A stretch of 64,000 bases of DNA from the IMG/VR virus record IMGVR_UViG_3300008111_000027, positions 61,301-125,300 of that record; one strand, written 5' to 3'. The stretch is from a virus. The notes beneath the pieces are model-generated. The model was given only the letters and a program-made list of their open reading frames with translations. It did not search any database and was not told the DNA's origin. Shown here one piece after another: positions 53,200 to 58,277 of the stretch; the first letter of the stretch is position 1; each line of letters begins with the position of its first letter. Both the position numbers and the translations under genes were made by a program.

Positions 53200-53230
53200 T
53201 TGTTTTTCAGCATACTTATTATTATCTTTG
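53200..53230 (+). promoter_or_regulatory. Host-type promoter of the tRNA array
   Basis: TTG (53200-53202), 20-nt spacer, TATCTTTG (53223-53230). It points into the tRNA array with no leader ORF. Confidence 0.65.
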
Positions 53231-53332
53231 TAAAAGATTTTAAAATTAAATAAAACTTCAATGAGACGCTTTACACATACAATGTCATTTACAATCTGTT
53301 CAAAATGGGCGGAGGTGGCTGATATTTGCATG

Positions 53333-53387
53333 TCCCGAGGTGTCTTGTAAGTTGTTTAGTTTAAAACGATATAAAGGAACCTCGGGA
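53333..53387 (+). promoter_or_regulatory. Candidate attenuator: antiterminator pairing in the array leader
   Basis: TCCCGAGGT at 53333-53341 is perfectly complementary to ACCTCGGGA at 53379-53387, which is also the left arm of the terminator hairpin at 53378-53401. The two foldings exclude each other, the arrangement of an attenuator. Between them lies AT-rich sequence with no ORF of note. Confidence 0.45.
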
Positions 53388-53407
53388 GAAATCTCGAGGT
53401 TTTTTTG
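53378..53407 (+). terminator. Terminator hairpin in the tRNA-array leader
   Basis: AACCTCGGGA-GAAA-TCTCGAGGTT forms a 10-bp stem (one G-U) closed by a GAAA tetraloop, followed by TTTTTTG. It stands about 150 nt after the promoter and just before the first tRNA. Confidence 0.8.
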
Positions 53408-53413
53408 TTTTAT

Positions 53414-53483
53414 GGGCCTGATGTCAACGGCAGACCGTCTGATTTGCAATCAGAACGATTGGGTTCGATTCCCACAGTGTCCA
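53414..53483 (+). tRNA. tRNA-Ala(UGC), imperfect acceptor stem
   Basis: 70 nt. The anticodon arm TCTGA-TTTGCAA-TCAGA is perfect, giving UGC; the T arm has loop TTCGATT. The acceptor stem has two mismatches but keeps a G-U at the third pair, the classic alanine identity signal. No CCA is encoded. Confidence 0.6.
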
Positions 53484-53484
53484 C

Positions 53485-53522
53485 AAATCTGGGTGTCACA
53501 GGTTCAATTCCTGTCGGTACCA
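53485..53522 (+). tRNA. tRNA 3'-half remnant
   Basis: A complete T arm (ACAGG-TTCAATT-CCTGT) and 3' acceptor CGGTACC-A are present, but no 5' half or anticodon arm precedes them. Probably the residue of a deleted tRNA; phenylalanine, the only isotype absent from the array, is a candidate. Confidence 0.6.
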
Positions 53523-53527
53523 CATTT

Positions 53528-53601
53528 GTCTTCGTAGCTCAATTGGTTAGAGCACCACACTTTTAATGTGGGGGTTATGCGTTCGAGTCGCATCGGGGAC
53601 A
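53528..53601 (+). tRNA. tRNA-Lys(UUU)
   Basis: 74 nt. Acceptor GTCTTCG/CGGGGAC, anticodon arm CCACA-CTTTTAA-TGTGG (UUU), standard D and T arms. Confidence 0.95.
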
Positions 53602-53609
53602 CAAAGGTT

Positions 53610-53735
53610 GATTGGGGAATGATACATCAATATCTCGAGAGTGAATATTGGATGATGTATTCGGAGTTTGCAGATATTCACCTGAAGTAACGCCAATCGT
53701 AAAAGAGGATGTCCACTGAACCATCTTCCTCTTTC
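53610..53735 (+). ncRNA. Structured non-coding spacer A
   Basis: Closed by GATTGG/CCAATC (53610-53615 and 53693-53698). Inside, ATACATC/GATGTAT and GTGAATAT/ATATTCAC can pair alternatively. A second hairpin (AAAGAGGATG...CATCTTCCTCTTT, about 53702-53735) follows. No ORF. Confidence 0.45.
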
Positions 53736-53742
53736 CTTTCAT

Positions 53743-53815
53743 AGTTCCTTAGCTCAGTTGGGAGAGCGTCTGCCTTACATGCAGAGGGTCGTCGGTTCGA
53801 ATCCGACAGGGACTA
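53743..53815 (+). tRNA. tRNA-Val(UAC)
   Basis: 73 nt. Acceptor AGTTCCT/AGGGACT, anticodon arm TCTGC-CTTACAT-GCAGA (UAC). Confidence 0.95.
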
Positions 53816-53822
53816 CACAATA

Positions 53823-53895
53823 CACAGGTGTAGTGAAAGGGTATCATACCGGTCTCCAAAACCGTTGTTGGGAGTTCGAATCTCTCCACCTGTGC
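53823..53895 (+). tRNA. tRNA-Trp(CCA)
   Basis: 73 nt. Acceptor CACAGGT/ACCTGTG perfect; anticodon loop CTCCAAA (CCA) with one mismatch at the top of the anticodon stem. Confidence 0.9.
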
Positions 53896-53916
53896 AAACT
53901 TTTAAAAATAAACGAC

Positions 53917-54345
53917 ATGGAAAGAAATGATAACATCAACGCCGTCAAAATGAAATTTGAAGCGGAGAAAATGAAACTAAAAGAAGAGAGGGAAAGAATG
54001 ATTAGGAATCATTGGGAGAATTTACCAAAGATTAATAATCCCGAAGATGTCCCAACTCTTCCAAGAGTGGATGAAAAAGAATGGAGAGAGTTCTATGTTC
54101 CGAAACTAATTGACGCAGGTGCGATTCCTAAAAAAGATTTAGTAAATGGTCAAATTTATATTGGTGAACATAGAAATACCACAATCGCAAGATGGAATCA
54201 AGAGACAAACAAATTTATACACATGAGATATAAGTTTGGTTGGAGAGAGGATGATTGTAACCATTTTGAAGATGATGATGGATTTGCATTGTTCGTTCCA
54301 ATTAGATTGGGGACCCAAGAAGAATGGGATGAACGAATTAAGTAA
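53917..54345 (+). CDS. Small uncharacterised protein inside the tRNA array
   Basis: The product has 142 residues from the ATG at 53917; the longer open frame would run through two tRNAs and is rejected. Residues 5-35 are a charged helix; residues 65-142 (LIDAGAIPKKDLVNGQIYIGEHRN, ARWNQETNKFIHMRYKFG, HFEDDDGFALFVPI) are a beta-rich domain with a probable His/Asp pocket. Not recognised. The first codons (MERN) and the spacing from the tRNA resemble gene 57036, so both may be inserts of one cassette type. The tRNA-Arg starts one base after its stop. Confidence 0.55.
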   Translation: MERNDNINAVKMKFEAEKMKLKEERERMIRNHWENLPKINNPEDVPTLPRVDEKEWREFYVPKLIDAGAIPKKDLVNGQIYIGEHRNTTIARWNQETNKFIHMRYKFGWREDDCNHFEDDDGFALFVPIRLGTQEEWDERIK

Positions 54346-54346
54346 T

Positions 54347-54418
54347 GGTTCTTTGGTGTAATGGATAGCACGCAACGCTACGGACGTTGAAGTAAGGGTT
54401 CGAGTCCTTTAGGAATCA
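54347..54418 (+). tRNA. tRNA-Arg(ACG)
   Basis: 72 nt. Acceptor GGTTCTT/AGGAATC, anticodon arm CAACG-CTACGGA-CGTTG (ACG, likely read with inosine). Confidence 0.95.
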
Positions 54419-54422
54419 CCAC

Positions 54423-54496
54423 GGTCCTGTACCCAAGTGGCTTAAGGGGGGAGTCTGCAAAACTCTTATTCGGTGGTTCGAATCCACTCGGGACCT
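54423..54496 (+). tRNA. tRNA-Cys(GCA)
   Basis: 74 nt. Acceptor GGTCCTG/CGGGACC, anticodon arm GGAGT-CTGCAAA-ACTCT (GCA). Confidence 0.93.
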
Positions 54497-54526
54497 CAAT
54501 ATAAGGTGTGAGACTTATAATGGTTC

Positions 54527-54550
54527 ATTATAAGGTTTGAACCTTATAAT
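54527..54550 (+). other. Perfect hairpin between tRNA-Cys and tRNA-His
   Basis: ATTATAAGGTT-TG-AACCTTATAAT, an 11-bp perfect inverted repeat without a following T-run. A processing signal or weak terminator are possible. An extra half copy (ACTTATAA) lies just upstream. Confidence 0.6.
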
Positions 54551-54558
54551 TTATAAAT

Positions 54559-54634
54559 GGTAGATATAGTTCAGTTGGTTAGAACGTCTGATTGTGGTCC
54601 AGAAGGTCGTCGGTTCGAATCCGATTATTTACCC
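54559..54634 (+). tRNA. tRNA-His(GUG)
   Basis: 76 nt. Acceptor GGTAGAT/ATTTACC with C as discriminator, anticodon loop TTGTGGT (GUG). The extra G-1 typical of histidine tRNA is not encoded (T at that position). Confidence 0.9.
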
Positions 54635-54639
54635 CAAAT

Positions 54640-54713
54640 TGGAATATAGCTCAATTGGTTAGAGCATTCGTCTGATACGCGAAAGGTTATAGGTTCGATT
54701 CCTATTATTCCAA
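54640..54713 (+). tRNA. tRNA-Ile(GAU)
   Basis: 74 nt. Acceptor TGGAATA/TATTCCA, anticodon arm TTCGT-CTGATAC-GCGAA (GAU). Confidence 0.93.
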
Positions 54714-54721
54714 CCAAACAT

Positions 54722-54796
54722 TGCGGGATGCGTAGAAAGTGGTCATCTCGTCAGTCTCATAAGCTGAAGTTCCCGGTTCGAGTCCGGGTCCCGCAA
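54722..54796 (+). tRNA. tRNA-Met(CAU), elongator-like or lysidine Ile
   Basis: 75 nt. Acceptor TGCGGGA/TCCCGCA fully paired (so not initiator), anticodon arm TCAGT-CTCATAA-GCTGA (CAU). Confidence 0.88.
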
Positions 54797-54805
54797 CCAA
54801 ACATT

Positions 54806-54835
54806 TTGAAATATGGAATTTACTTCTTATATTTT
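54806..54835 (+). promoter_or_regulatory. Host-type promoter inside the array
   Basis: TTG (54806-54808), 19-nt spacer, TATATTTT (54828-54835). It is directly followed by the boxA-like element at 54840. Confidence 0.5.
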
Positions 54836-54839
54836 ATTT

Positions 54840-54854
54840 GTTCTTTGAAATATA
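54840..54854 (+). promoter_or_regulatory. boxA-like element 1
   Basis: GTTCTTTGAAATATA, two bases before the initiator tRNA. Resembles bacterial rRNA-leader boxA (B. subtilis TGTTCTTTGAAAAC), the NusB/S10 loading site. Confidence 0.5.
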
Positions 54855-54855
54855 T

Positions 54856-54927
54856 CGTGGGGTAGAGCAGTGGTAGCTCGTTAGGCTCATAACCTAAAGG
54901 TCGTCGGTTCGAATCCGACCCCCGCAA
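54856..54927 (+). tRNA. Initiator tRNA-fMet(CAU)
   Basis: 72 nt. The acceptor CGTGGGG/CCCCGCA has an unpaired C1-A72, the hallmark of bacterial initiator tRNA. The D arm GTAGAGCAG...GGTAGCTCGT and loop CTCATAA also match initiators. The anticodon stem keeps two of the three usual G-C pairs (TTAGG/CCTAA). Confidence 0.92.
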
Positions 54928-54931
54928 CAAA

Positions 54932-55018
54932 TGGTCATAATTAGGGTCGAGCCACATCTTGCCACGGTTATGACAAGGGTCAGAAGGAACAGAGGTGGCC
55001 GTGACTACTCTGACCCAC
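54932..55018 (+). ncRNA. Structured non-coding spacer B (two hairpins)
   Basis: GTCATAA/TTATGAC and GGGTCAGA/TCTGACCC close two successive stem-loops. The loop of the first (GCCAC) and second (GGTGGC) are complementary, so a kissing or pseudoknot contact is possible. Confidence 0.45.
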
Positions 55019-55022
55019 TATT

Positions 55023-55096
55023 GCCTCCTTAGCTCAGTTGGCCAGAGCAGCTGATTTGTAATCAGCGGGTCGTTGGTTCGAATCCGACAGGAGGCT
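55023..55096 (+). tRNA. tRNA-Thr(UGU)
   Basis: 74 nt. Acceptor GCCTCCT/AGGAGGC, anticodon arm GCTGA-TTTGTAA-TCAGC (UGU). Confidence 0.95.
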
Positions 55097-55102
55097 CCGA
55101 TT

Positions 55103-55174
55103 GGTCTCATAGTTAATCGGCTATAATATCGCCCTGTCACGGCGAAGTGCCGGGTTCGATTCCCGGTGGGACCG
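55103..55174 (+). tRNA. tRNA-Asp(GUC)
   Basis: 72 nt. Acceptor GGTCTCA/TGGGACC, discriminator G, anticodon arm TCGCC-CTGTCAC-GGCGA (GUC). Confidence 0.95.
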
Positions 55175-55386
55175 CAATGAGTAAGAGATACTCAGAGTCT
55201 TCGAATCAAGACTTTAAGAATGATTCCGCAGAAAGTCTACGGCGCGAGTGGGACTTCATGGGAACAAAGGAGAGCGACACACCTCCTCCCAGTAGTGTTG
55301 ACTTTTTTTAACGGGGACGCCCTTCAGGTTGTTTGAAAGAAAATAAACCGAAATGACTACTCACCGTAATCTCAGGTGGGGTAATT
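55175..55386 (+). ncRNA. Structured non-coding spacer C (212 nt)
   Basis: There is no ORF. Hairpins GAGTA/TACTC and AGTCTT/AAGACT are seen at the 5' side. GTAGTGTTGACTTTTTTT (about 55292-55309) ends in a T-run, and GACTACTCA (about 55353) could pair back to TGAGTA at the start. One or two small RNAs may lie here. Confidence 0.4.
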
Positions 55387-55474
55387 GGAGAGTTGGTAGA
55401 GTTGGTTTATTGCACCTGACTTGAAATCAGGAGAACTCGTGAGGGTTCCGGGGGTTCGAATCCCTCACTCTCCT
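55387..55474 (+). tRNA. tRNA-Ser(UGA)
   Basis: 88 nt. Acceptor GGAGAGT/ACTCTCC, anticodon arm CCTGA-CTTGAAA-TCAGG (UGA), long variable arm as expected for serine. Confidence 0.93.
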
Positions 55475-55480
55475 CAAATT

Positions 55481-55552
55481 GGCCCGGTCGTCTATCGGTT
55501 AGGACACGTCCCTTTCACGGATGAAAGCGGGGTTCGATTCCCCGTCGGGCTA
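55481..55552 (+). tRNA. tRNA-Glu(UUC)
   Basis: 72 nt. Acceptor GGCCCGG/TCGGGCT, anticodon loop CTTTCAC (UUC), D arm GTCTA...TAGGAC typical of glutamate tRNA. Confidence 0.93.
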
Positions 55553-55580
55553 CACTGAAATTAAATTAAAAAAAACCAAT

Positions 55581-55823
55581 ATGTTAGAAAAAATTTTAGA
55601 ACAATACGAAGATGAACAAATCTTAATTGCTGATGGATTTGATGATGCGGTAATAGGAATTGAAACATCTTCAATGAGATTAATCTATTCTGTTGAGAAG
55701 TGTATCACTATACTTATGAATCAAGGAATGGATATGACAGAAGCGGTAGAATATTTTGAATTTAATGTTTCCGGTTCTTACGTTGGTGAAAAGACTCCAA
55801 TATGGTGTGAAGATTTATTTTAA
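55581..55823 (+). CDS. Small acidic protein in the tRNA array
   Basis: The product has 80 residues from the ATG at 55581 (the longer frame would run through tRNA-Glu). MLEKILEQYEDEQILIADGFDDAVIGIETSS... is acidic with two helices and ends GSYVGEKTPIWCEDLF. Function unknown. It is followed by an independent promoter-terminator unit. Confidence 0.55.
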   Translation: MLEKILEQYEDEQILIADGFDDAVIGIETSSMRLIYSVEKCITILMNQGMDMTEAVEYFEFNVSGSYVGEKTPIWCEDLF

Positions 55824-55840
55824 TTTTTTTTTAAAAAAAC

Positions 55841-55870
55841 TTGGAAATTAAAAAACTTTTTGTATCTTTG
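55841..55870 (+). promoter_or_regulatory. Host-type promoter of the 34-residue ORF unit
   Basis: TTG (55841-55843), 19-nt spacer, TATCTTTG (55863-55870), exact -7 match, 17 nt before the ATG at 55888. Confidence 0.65.
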
Positions 55871-55887
55871 TGATAGTTATAAACAAA

Positions 55888-55992
55888 ATGATGAAAATGG
55901 TTTACATACAACAACCCTTGAACAACCCACTAAGTGGTAATGGGAGAGGTATATATTTATGTGACCCATGTTCGGAGTTTTTAAAAGTGTAA
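55888..55992 (+). CDS. Micro-ORF with CDPC motif (34 residues)
   Basis: Reads MMKMVYIQQPLNNPLSGNG then RGIYLCDPCSEFLKV. It has its own promoter just upstream and a strong terminator downstream, so the transcript carries only this ORF. CxxC in a short peptide could bind metal or form a thiol pair. Too short for family recognition; it might instead be a leader peptide. Confidence 0.45.
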   Translation: MMKMVYIQQPLNNPLSGNGRGIYLCDPCSEFLKV

Positions 55993-56016
55993 GGAACTTA
56001 ACCTACTAATAAGAAG

Positions 56017-56047
56017 ACCCGAACTCAAAAAAAGTTCGGGTTTTTTG
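56017..56047 (+). terminator. Intrinsic terminator after the micro-ORF
   Basis: ACCCGAACT/AGTTCGGGT 9-bp stem with a 7-nt loop, followed by TTTTTG. Confidence 0.85.
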
Positions 56048-56056
56048 TTTTTAAGA

Positions 56057-56085
56057 TTTTGTTGTTTATATTTTGATTAGATTTG
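56057..56085 (+). promoter_or_regulatory. Host-type promoter before boxA and tRNA-Leu
   Basis: TTTTG (56057-56061), 16-nt spacer, TAGATTTG (56078-56085), exact -7 match. Spacing is shorter than the 19-20 nt elsewhere. Confidence 0.5.
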
Positions 56086-56099
56086 TTCTTTGACATATT
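56085..56099 (+). promoter_or_regulatory. boxA-like element 2
   Basis: GTTCTTTGACATATT, directly after the promoter and 13 nt before tRNA-Leu. Nearly identical to copies at 54840, 61792 and 63541. Confidence 0.55.
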
Positions 56100-56112
56100 G
56101 GAATTGGTAAAT

Positions 56113-56197
56113 GCCGAGGTGATGGAATGGTAGACATGAGGGACTTAAAATCCCTTGGACAGTAATGTTCGTGTGGGTTCGACTCCCATCCTCGGTA
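56113..56197 (+). tRNA. tRNA-Leu(UAA)
   Basis: 85 nt. Acceptor GCCGAGG/CCTCGGT, anticodon arm AGGGA-CTTAAAA-TCCCT (UAA), long variable arm. Confidence 0.95.
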
Positions 56198-56202
56198 CAA
56201 AA

Positions 56203-56397
56203 ATGAAAAACTCCTTACAGAGGACGGATTAGCACCGTTGAAAGAAACTTTGGCTCTTGGGATTAGCTACCCAAATGAGTTACATGACCCAAAGTGAACT
56301 GTGATGGACCCTGCTCTGATGTGCACGTCAACAGGTGGACAGTAAACTATGTCCAATCAAATCTACAACTACGGTGAGCGTAGAAGGAGGTTTTCAT
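56203..56397 (+). ncRNA. Structured non-coding RNA D, closed by a 14-bp helix
   Basis: ATGAAAAACTCCTT (56203-56216) pairs with AAGGAGGTTTTCAT (56384-56397), all 14 positions counting one G-U, then TTTT. Inside are local stems ACGG/CCGT, ACTTTGG/CCAAAGT enclosing TTGGG/CCCAA, GGACA/TGTCC and CTACG/CGTAG. There is no ORF and no tRNA fold. Confidence 0.55.
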
Positions 56398-56403
56398 TTT
56401 AAT

Positions 56404-56475
56404 GGGCCCATAGTTAAAGGGATATAACTTCTCACTTCTAATGAGATGTTCCAAGTTCGAGTCTTGGTGGGCCTA
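56404..56475 (+). tRNA. tRNA-Arg(UCU)
   Basis: 72 nt. Acceptor GGGCCCA/TGGGCCT, anticodon arm TCTCA-CTTCTAA-TGAGA (UCU). Confidence 0.93.
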
Positions 56476-56477
56476 CT

Positions 56478-56621
56478 AAGATAGTGGTCACTCTTACAAT
56501 GAAAGTCGACAAAGTAGTTGTAAGGTTCATAGTGTTCATCACCCTCGGCCGGTGCACTGATAAAACTCAGAAGAAGCCGTTAAGATTGGAGCGAGACGGG
56601 TACTCCATCACTATCTTTTTT
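56478..56621 (+). ncRNA. Structured non-coding RNA E, closed by a 9-bp helix with T-run
   Basis: AAGATAGTG (56478-56486) pairs with CACTATCTT (56609-56617), followed by TTTT. Inside are CTTACAA/TTGTAAG, CGGC/GCCG and GGAG/CTCC. There is no ORF. Two neighbouring spacers (D and E) thus share the closed-helix-plus-T-run plan without sequence similarity. Confidence 0.55.
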
Positions 56622-56624
56622 AAT

Positions 56625-56698
56625 AGGGAAGTAGCGCAGTTGGTTAGCGCACCTGGTTTGGGACCAGGGGGTCGCAGGTTCGAGTCCTGTTTTCCCTA
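56625..56698 (+). tRNA. tRNA-Pro(UGG)
   Basis: 74 nt. Acceptor AGGGAAG/TTTCCCT, anticodon arm CCTGG-TTTGGGA-CCAGG (UGG). Confidence 0.95.
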
Positions 56699-56703
56699 CA
56701 AAT

Positions 56704-56775
56704 TCCTTGATAGCTCAGTGGTAGAGCAAACGGCTGTTAACCGTTGGGTCCCAAGTTCGAATCTTGGTCGGGGAG
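56704..56775 (+). tRNA. tRNA-Asn(GUU)
   Basis: 72 nt. Acceptor TCCTTGA/TCGGGGA, discriminator G, anticodon arm AACGG-CTGTTAA-CCGTT (GUU). Confidence 0.95.
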
Positions 56776-56782
56776 CAAAAAA

Positions 56783-56840
56783 ATCGCTGATGGAAACATC
56801 GAAGGTGTGTAATGCTAGCAACACCGTAGGTTAAGCGATG
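56783..56840 (+). ncRNA. Structured spacer F
   Basis: ATCGCT/AGCGAT closes a 58-nt element containing GATG-GAAA-CATC and GGTGT/ACACC stems. No ORF. Confidence 0.4.
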
Positions 56841-56851
56841 TCCTACACTTT

Positions 56852-56932
56852 GCCGAAGTGGTGGAATGGTAGACACACGACACTTAGGATGTCGCGCGTA
56901 ATTGCGTGGGGGTTCGAGTCCCTTCTTCGGTA
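56852..56932 (+). tRNA. tRNA-Leu(UAG)
   Basis: 81 nt. Acceptor GCCGAAG/CTTCGGT, anticodon arm CGACA-CTTAGGA-TGTCG (UAG), long variable arm. Confidence 0.95.
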
Positions 56933-56938
56933 CAACAA

Positions 56939-57021
56939 TGAAAGGTGGGTGAGTGGTTAAAACCGGCAGACTGTAAATTTGCTCTCTTCGGGGTACGGGG
57001 GTTCGAATCCCTCCCTTTCAA
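56939..57021 (+). tRNA. tRNA-Tyr(GUA)
   Basis: 83 nt. Acceptor TGAAAGG/CCTTTCA, anticodon arm GCAGA-CTGTAAA-TTTGC (GUA), long variable arm as in bacterial tyrosine tRNA. Confidence 0.93.
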
Positions 57022-57035
57022 CAAAAAGTAATAGT

Positions 57036-57587
57036 ATGGAAAGAAATAACATTATTAAAAGTATGATGGATTCAATCACTCCTGAAATGGAGGAAAGGTT
57101 CAAACAAGAAAGAATCGAGTGGAAAAATAGTTTAACCGCAGAATATCAACTTGGTCATTATGTTGGTTTGGAAATCGTTCACAATTATCTCCCAACCCTA
57201 TCAACTGATATGTTACAAACTCGTAATGTCATTGAGGTATCTGAAGAAGATTCATTAGAGAATGAAAGATTGGACACCGAATGGTATGTAACAACACAAC
57301 ATGGTGGGGAATGGAATGGTAAGGATGAAAGTGGCAATAAAGAAAAATGGGACTTATACCACCAACACAATAAAATGTTGGAAAGGAAATACCTACCCAA
57401 TCCTCTTTATTGTCACATGGGTGTTTTGAACATTCGAGATATGGATGATTTCAAAAAAGGTTTAAGATTTGCATTATGGGATTGTGATATGTGTTCTTAT
57501 AACATCGAACTTGAGAACATAAAAATCTATGACGAAGAACATTTAATGAGTACGATTATAGAGTTTTCGTTGGATTTGGTGGTGTAG
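57036..57587 (+). CDS. Uncharacterised protein in the tRNA array, end overlapping a tRNA
   Basis: The product has 183 residues from the ATG at 57036 (MERNNIIKS); the longer frame runs through tRNA-Tyr and is rejected. Helical N-terminus (EMEERFKQERIEWKNSL), acidic middle, then LYCHMGVLNIRDMDDFKKGLRFALWDCDMC and a strand-rich end. Not recognised. Its stop codon (57585-57587) lies inside the acceptor/D region of tRNA-Ile(UAU) starting at 57578, so RNA processing of the tRNA would remove the mRNA 3' end. Confidence 0.55.
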   Translation: MERNNIIKSMMDSITPEMEERFKQERIEWKNSLTAEYQLGHYVGLEIVHNYLPTLSTDMLQTRNVIEVSEEDSLENERLDTEWYVTTQHGGEWNGKDESGNKEKWDLYHQHNKMLERKYLPNPLYCHMGVLNIRDMDDFKKGLRFALWDCDMCSYNIELENIKIYDEEHLMSTIIEFSLDLVV

Positions 57588-57651
57588 CTCAATTGGTGAG
57601 AGCAGGACGCTTATACCGTCAAGGTTATGGGTTCAAATCCCGTCACCACTA
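57578..57651 (+). tRNA. tRNA-Ile(UAU)
   Basis: 74 nt. Acceptor GGTGGTG/CACCACT, anticodon loop CTTATAC (UAU) on a stem with one mismatch. Direct UAU decoding of AUA is less common in bacteria than lysidine-modified CAU. Confidence 0.88.
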
Positions 57652-57656
57652 CCATT

Positions 57657-57730
57657 GGTCCCTTAGCTCAGTTGGTTAGAGCACCCGACTCATAATCGGT
57701 AGGTCCACGGTTCAAGCCCGTGAGGGACCA
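57657..57730 (+). tRNA. tRNA-Met(CAU), elongator
   Basis: 74 nt. Acceptor GGTCCCT/AGGGACC fully paired, anticodon loop CTCATAA (CAU). Confidence 0.92.
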
Positions 57731-57735
57731 CGAGA

Positions 57736-57743
57736 TATTTATA
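57736..57743 (+). promoter_or_regulatory. Late-type promoter element TATTTATA
   Basis: Located 12 nt before the ATG at 57756, the only exact copy within the tRNA array. Confidence 0.55.
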
Positions 57744-57755
57744 TATAAAAAAATC

Positions 57756-58208
57756 ATGGGAATTGAATTAAAAAAGAAAAAACAACTTATCGAAAGATTA
57801 AACAAAAGATTATTATCTGAAGCCGAAATGGAGTGTCCTAAAGCAACTCAAGATTTAGAGTTGAACACTAATAATAGAGACAAATCAATAAAAGCGGATT
57901 ATATAAAATATGGTCCACTTAATATTGATGAACCCGGTGATTATTGGGAAATGGTTGCATCCGATTGGAATACGACTGTTGAAGCCGCTAAAAAATCACT
58001 ATGTGGTAATTGTGTTGCATTTGATATATCACCAAGAATGGATGAATGTATGCCAGGTTCGGTTTCTGATGATAGTGGTAGATTAGGATACTGTTGGATG
58101 CATCACTTTAAATGTCACTCCGCAAGAACATGTAAAACATGGGCAAAAGGTGGTCCGATTACCGAAAATACGGTGTCATATGAGTGGCAACAAAAAAATC
58201 AAAAATAA
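57756..58208 (+). CDS. Cys-rich conserved-looking phage protein, late-promoter controlled
   Basis: The product has 150 residues from the ATG at 57756. Residues 1-25 are a basic helix; YGPLNIDEPGDYWEMVASDWN leads into a Cys cluster: CGNC, DEC, GYCWMHHFKCHSARTCKTW. Six or more cysteines and a His pair could bind zinc or an iron-sulfur cluster; the CGNC...C...C..W order recalls proteins seen in T4-like marine phages. An exact TATTTATA precedes it, so it is probably a virion or late protein standing inside an otherwise early region. Confidence 0.6.
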   Translation: MGIELKKKKQLIERLNKRLLSEAEMECPKATQDLELNTNNRDKSIKADYIKYGPLNIDEPGDYWEMVASDWNTTVEAAKKSLCGNCVAFDISPRMDECMPGSVSDDSGRLGYCWMHHFKCHSARTCKTWAKGGPITENTVSYEWQQKNQK

Positions 58209-58277
58209 TATCATCATGTGGTCGCACCCTTAACTCCAAAACCTGTTAAGGAAATCGTTATGGGAAGACCACTCCAC
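58209..58277 (+). ncRNA. Structured spacer G
   Basis: GTGGTC/GACCAC closes a helix with internal CTTAAC/GTTAAG stem, ending just before tRNA-Gly(GCC). No ORF. Confidence 0.4.

Noticed and set aside
53758-53916. Extended start of the array gene at 53917 (and likewise 55521, 56979 and 57720 for the genes at 55581, 57036 and 57756)
   Set aside because: These frames run through tRNA genes.
56203-56397. RNase P RNA or an antisense tRNA-Ser
   Set aside because: RNase P consensus blocks are absent, and the minus-strand fold lacks a TTC-type T loop.
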